A stretch of 64,000 nt of DNA, taken from Antitrichia curtipendula (lineage: Eukaryota; Streptophyta; Bryopsida; Hypnales; Leucodontaceae). Position numbers and translations under genes: made by a program. How positions within the stretch are numbered: the stretch's first letter is position 1; the number at the start of each line of letters is the position of its first letter. Positions 61,415 to 64,000 of the stretch are shown one piece after another. Location of the stretch: the NCBI GenBank assembly GCA_951230915.1, contig OX579634.1, forward strand, positions 48,931,570 through 48,995,569, read 5' to 3'. The notes beneath the pieces are model-generated. The model was given only the letters and a program-made list of their open reading frames with translations, had not been told where the DNA came from and ran no database searches.

Positions 61415-61732
61415 TCAGATTGAACTTGGAAGGGAAGCAACGTGTCGATTGCTTCGCGTTCCAACTCCTTCTGTCTCTTTGTCCAGTTCGTGAAGGCAAG
61501 ATCGCCATGCAGAGAATATCTTAACTCTCTCTTTGTGCAGTACTTTCATGTCCCGCGCAACCACTGTACTGCTTTGGAAGGATCGAACCGATTGTAAGGT
61601 GCTTGCTGCTCCTGCAGCTCCTGCTGGTGCTGGTGCTGGTGCTGCAGAAGACGACGACGACTCCGGTGCTGCATTCTGTTGAACATGGTAATTAAAATTC
61701 TCCCAAGCCCCTCCGTCAGTCAGTGCCGGCAT
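61415..61732 (-). CDS. Possible short coding segment, 105 codons, unrecognised
   Basis: Open from ATG 61732 to stop 61415 with an Ala/Pro/Ser-rich middle (a GGTGCT-type repeat on the + strand) and a polar helix-like end (MKVLHKERVKIFSAWRSCLH). A second leftward frame across the same DNA also looks protein-like (QAPYNRFDPSKAVQWLRG and NWTKRQKELEREAIDTL) but has an in-frame TGA between those parts. Neither matches a family I know. It may be an exon, a decayed gene, or chance. Confidence 0.22.
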   Translation of the reverse strand: MPALTDGGAWENFNYHVQQNAAPESSSSSAAPAPAPAGAAGAASTLQSVRSFQSSTVVARDMKVLHKERVKIFSAWRSCLHELDKETEGVGTRSNRHVASLPSSI

Positions 61733-61944
61733 TATGTGCTTGGCACTGGAGGCCTGGAGCTGGTGGTGGTGGTGCTCGCTTCGGAAGTATACAATCTGAG
61801 CGTGGTGGCCATGATGCTTGCAGTAAGCAAATGATAAACCTGGCAGTGTGATGATTGAGTCGGGTAAAATGAAGATGAGAGCCGCTTAATCTTGTTATCG
61901 GCCATGTGTGGCTTGGCAGGTTGCACTTGCAGCAGGGCAGCCAC

Positions 61945-63357
61945 TTCCTTACATGATATTCATGTACTTGCTCTGGGTCCGGCCTTACAGTTCTGACAGG
62001 CTCTATTGTCTACACTCTACAGTGCTTGGGTACTTGGGTTGGCTTGCCCTGGTTTCCATGGCAAGCTGACCACCCCAGCTACTCCCCTTGCGCATTGACT
62101 GGGTCAGACAGACACCAGCTTCACCTGACGTGAAGCATTTCCTTTCTCACCAGGCCCAGCTACCTTAGCCAGCCTTTGGAAAGCATCAAGATTCATGTGG
62201 GAAAAAGACTTACATCGTGTTGAATGAACTCCAGCTGTGGAAACAGCTGAATTGTTACTCCAGTTTCCATAACTGATGCCATCTTCAACTGGGCTACTGA
62301 TTGAGTGTATGGAATACCTTTTGGGGAGCATTGATGGTGAGGTTTGATAGGATGAAAACAGAAAGGCACTGACTTTGTAAACACAGGCCATACCAATGGA
62401 AGACTCTTTACTTGGCCCATGGAACATATTGCAGAAAAACAGAAAACATCCATCACTGATGACTTACACCACATCCTTGCATTACAGTTTTTTTGTTTTT
62501 TTGTTTTTTTTGAACCACATGAACAGTTTCCATTGCTTGCATTACAGTTTTTGCAAGTTGTTCAGGGCAATTAACAGCAGGTTTTTTTTTTCCTAATTCC
62601 AAACCGTAACCAGCAATGGGCTTGCGGGTTTTTTTCCCTAATGGGGACGGTGAATGGAACTTCGGTGCTTGTACTCAAAAAGTGCATAACTTCATAAACA
62701 ATAGTCACTGGGAGAGTGTGCTGGAGTACTCCATTACATTATGAAGCAATTGTCTTGGGATGCCATTGGGAGAAGATGCTGCTGGCGTGTGCACGCCACT
62801 TCACACTTTCTTTTCCACGTTCAATCTCCATCTGCTTAAGGTTACCATGACAATTTGACAGAGCATGTAATATCATGCTCAAGTCAGAAGAGCTAAGGTG
62901 GGTGCCCCCCAGACCGTCGCTTTTTGCTACGCTACTGTGCATAATCACTATAATGAGATTGCTCAAATTTTCATAATTCTTGTTGGCAAGTGAAAGGAGG
63001 TTCCAGCGCACCAAAAAAAGCAACATTTGGATATGGTATGTAAATGTTATGAAGGGTTTTAGGTAGGGTGCGATTTGGGGTGTACGCACCTTATCCAGTG
63101 TTCCTACTTACGAATGTTAACTGTTACACATTTGCACAGCCTAGTCTGGAACAAAGGTCGTCTTATTAGAAAGTTTTCAATTTTGTAAAGGTGTTCTACA
63201 TTTCCATTGCCTAGTTTGAATATTAATAATACTACAGAGTAGTAGTAGTAGTAGTATTTTGGCAGCTATTGTTTAATTTTCATCACCATGCTCTAGGTTT
63301 AATTCGATTGCAGTTGCAAACTTCGTCAACAAAGATCCAGTCTCTGAGGATCAACAT
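61945..63357. other. Intergenic, no supported gene
   Basis: Short open frames on the minus strand (for example 62739-63089) have no motif. A TAG trinucleotide run lies near 63240-63256. Confidence 0.3.
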
Positions 63358-63372
63358 GGCTGATCAAAAAGT
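63358..63372 (+). CDS. Possible first coding exon of a gene running off the window
   Basis: ATGGCTGATCAAAAA is followed directly by a strong donor (GTAAGT). It is preceded by a less AT-rich stretch with an acceptor-like GATTGCAG at about 63308-63315. This would encode M-A-D-Q-K before an intron. No downstream exon could be identified before 64000, so this is speculative. Confidence 0.2.
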
Positions 63373-64000
63373 AAGTAGGAAGAAATTGGAAGCTAGCTTG
63401 ATATGGTTTTTTTAACAGTGTTGGTATGACCGTCTTCGCATTTCAAATTTGATAACAGACCTAAAATGTACTCCAGAAGTACATTGCAAGTCACTGATGC
63501 CATATCAGTCCAACACCAAAGTATACATCAACTACGGATAGTTTTGTACCCCCGGCACGGAAAGAACCTTGTAGTGGTACAACATTGTGACCAATAGCAA
63601 TTGAGTTGTAAAGTGCACCTCAAGTTGTTTGCACTATCTATGAGCAGTGTAGATGTTAATACAACAACGTCCAAAATCTTCTTAACATAAAGCATTTGAG
63701 TATAAATCTCATTCTTGAATTGTCTTAGTTTTTGTTTGGTCTTGTGGGCATAGGAAAGATGATGCAGAAGGGCTGGTTTTAACTAAAGGTCTAAATTCCC
63801 AATTATGTTCCCTTACTATTATGTATGGAACGTGTAACTCCCAAAATCTTAGATGCATGTACATAGGGGACACCATTGACAAAAAAAAGCAGGCGATTTT
63901 GGGTATGCGGACCTTGCTTATTACGTTTTCCCCTTTTGATGGGCAAAACTGTCAAAAAGACTGCTGCCCCCCCCTACCCTGGCTGACTGTATGGTGCATT

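Noticed and set aside
1..64000. CRISPR arrays, operons, rRNA, tRNA or organellar DNA
   Set aside because: None seen. Spliced genes and transposon content indicate plant nuclear DNA; the regular 37-bp array has no variable spacers of CRISPR type.

Overview
The window looks like nuclear DNA from a land plant, most likely a non-seed (spore-bearing) one. Every confident gene is broken by short introns with GT/AG borders. The set includes a plastid ClpR subunit, a plant-type soluble epoxide hydrolase, a plant-type NADH-cytochrome b5 reductase, a p24 cargo receptor and a plant-type PARG. The left edge carries the C-terminus of an ARL3-type small GTPase. ARL3 is a cilium-associated family that flowering plants are generally thought to lack, so it points to a lineage with flagellate sperm. 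Intergenic DNA is very AT-rich and is mostly short transposon-like repeats; I see no long retrotransposon ORF and no bacterial or organellar genes.

Layout. 1-236 (+): end of the ARL3-like gene. 1179-2903 (-): five-exon gene for an unrecognised 180-residue protein. 3-20 kb: gene-poor, with foldbacks, TTAA-flanked elements, one intact 262-codon orphan ORF (14963-15751, -) and, just upstream of it, a 37-bp tandem array of palindromes. 20454-23795 (-): soluble epoxide hydrolase, 5 exons, 323 aa. 25900-31624 (-): NADH-cytochrome b5 reductase, 13 exons, 349 aa, with a 0.95-kb TTAA element and a foldback in its introns. 33-38.4 kb: cluster of TTAA elements. 39100-39378 (-): small single-pass membrane protein. 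43289-45701 (+): p24-family protein, 4 exons, 221 aa. 46304-48668 (-): CLPR4-like plastid Clp subunit, 7 exons, 292 aa, convergent with p24. 49-57.8 kb: gene-free repeats. 57893-61121 (+): PARG homologue carrying three -1 frameshifts and an in-frame stop. 61.1-64 kb: weak coding candidates only.

The genes are independent housekeeping genes and form no pathway or operon: vesicle or ciliary trafficking (ARL3, p24), plastid proteolysis (CLPR4), electron transfer (CBR), epoxide hydrolysis (EH) and ADP-ribose turnover (PARG). The most unusual content is a set of non-autonomous elements with ends of the type TTAA-CCCCTAAAGGACC. At least eight copies lie in 64 kb, seven of them with both ends. TTAA target sites and CCC-starting ends are the hallmark of the piggyBac superfamily, which is seldom described in land plants. 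Exon models were derived by hand from reading-frame continuity, splice consensus and protein-family knowledge; no database search was run.
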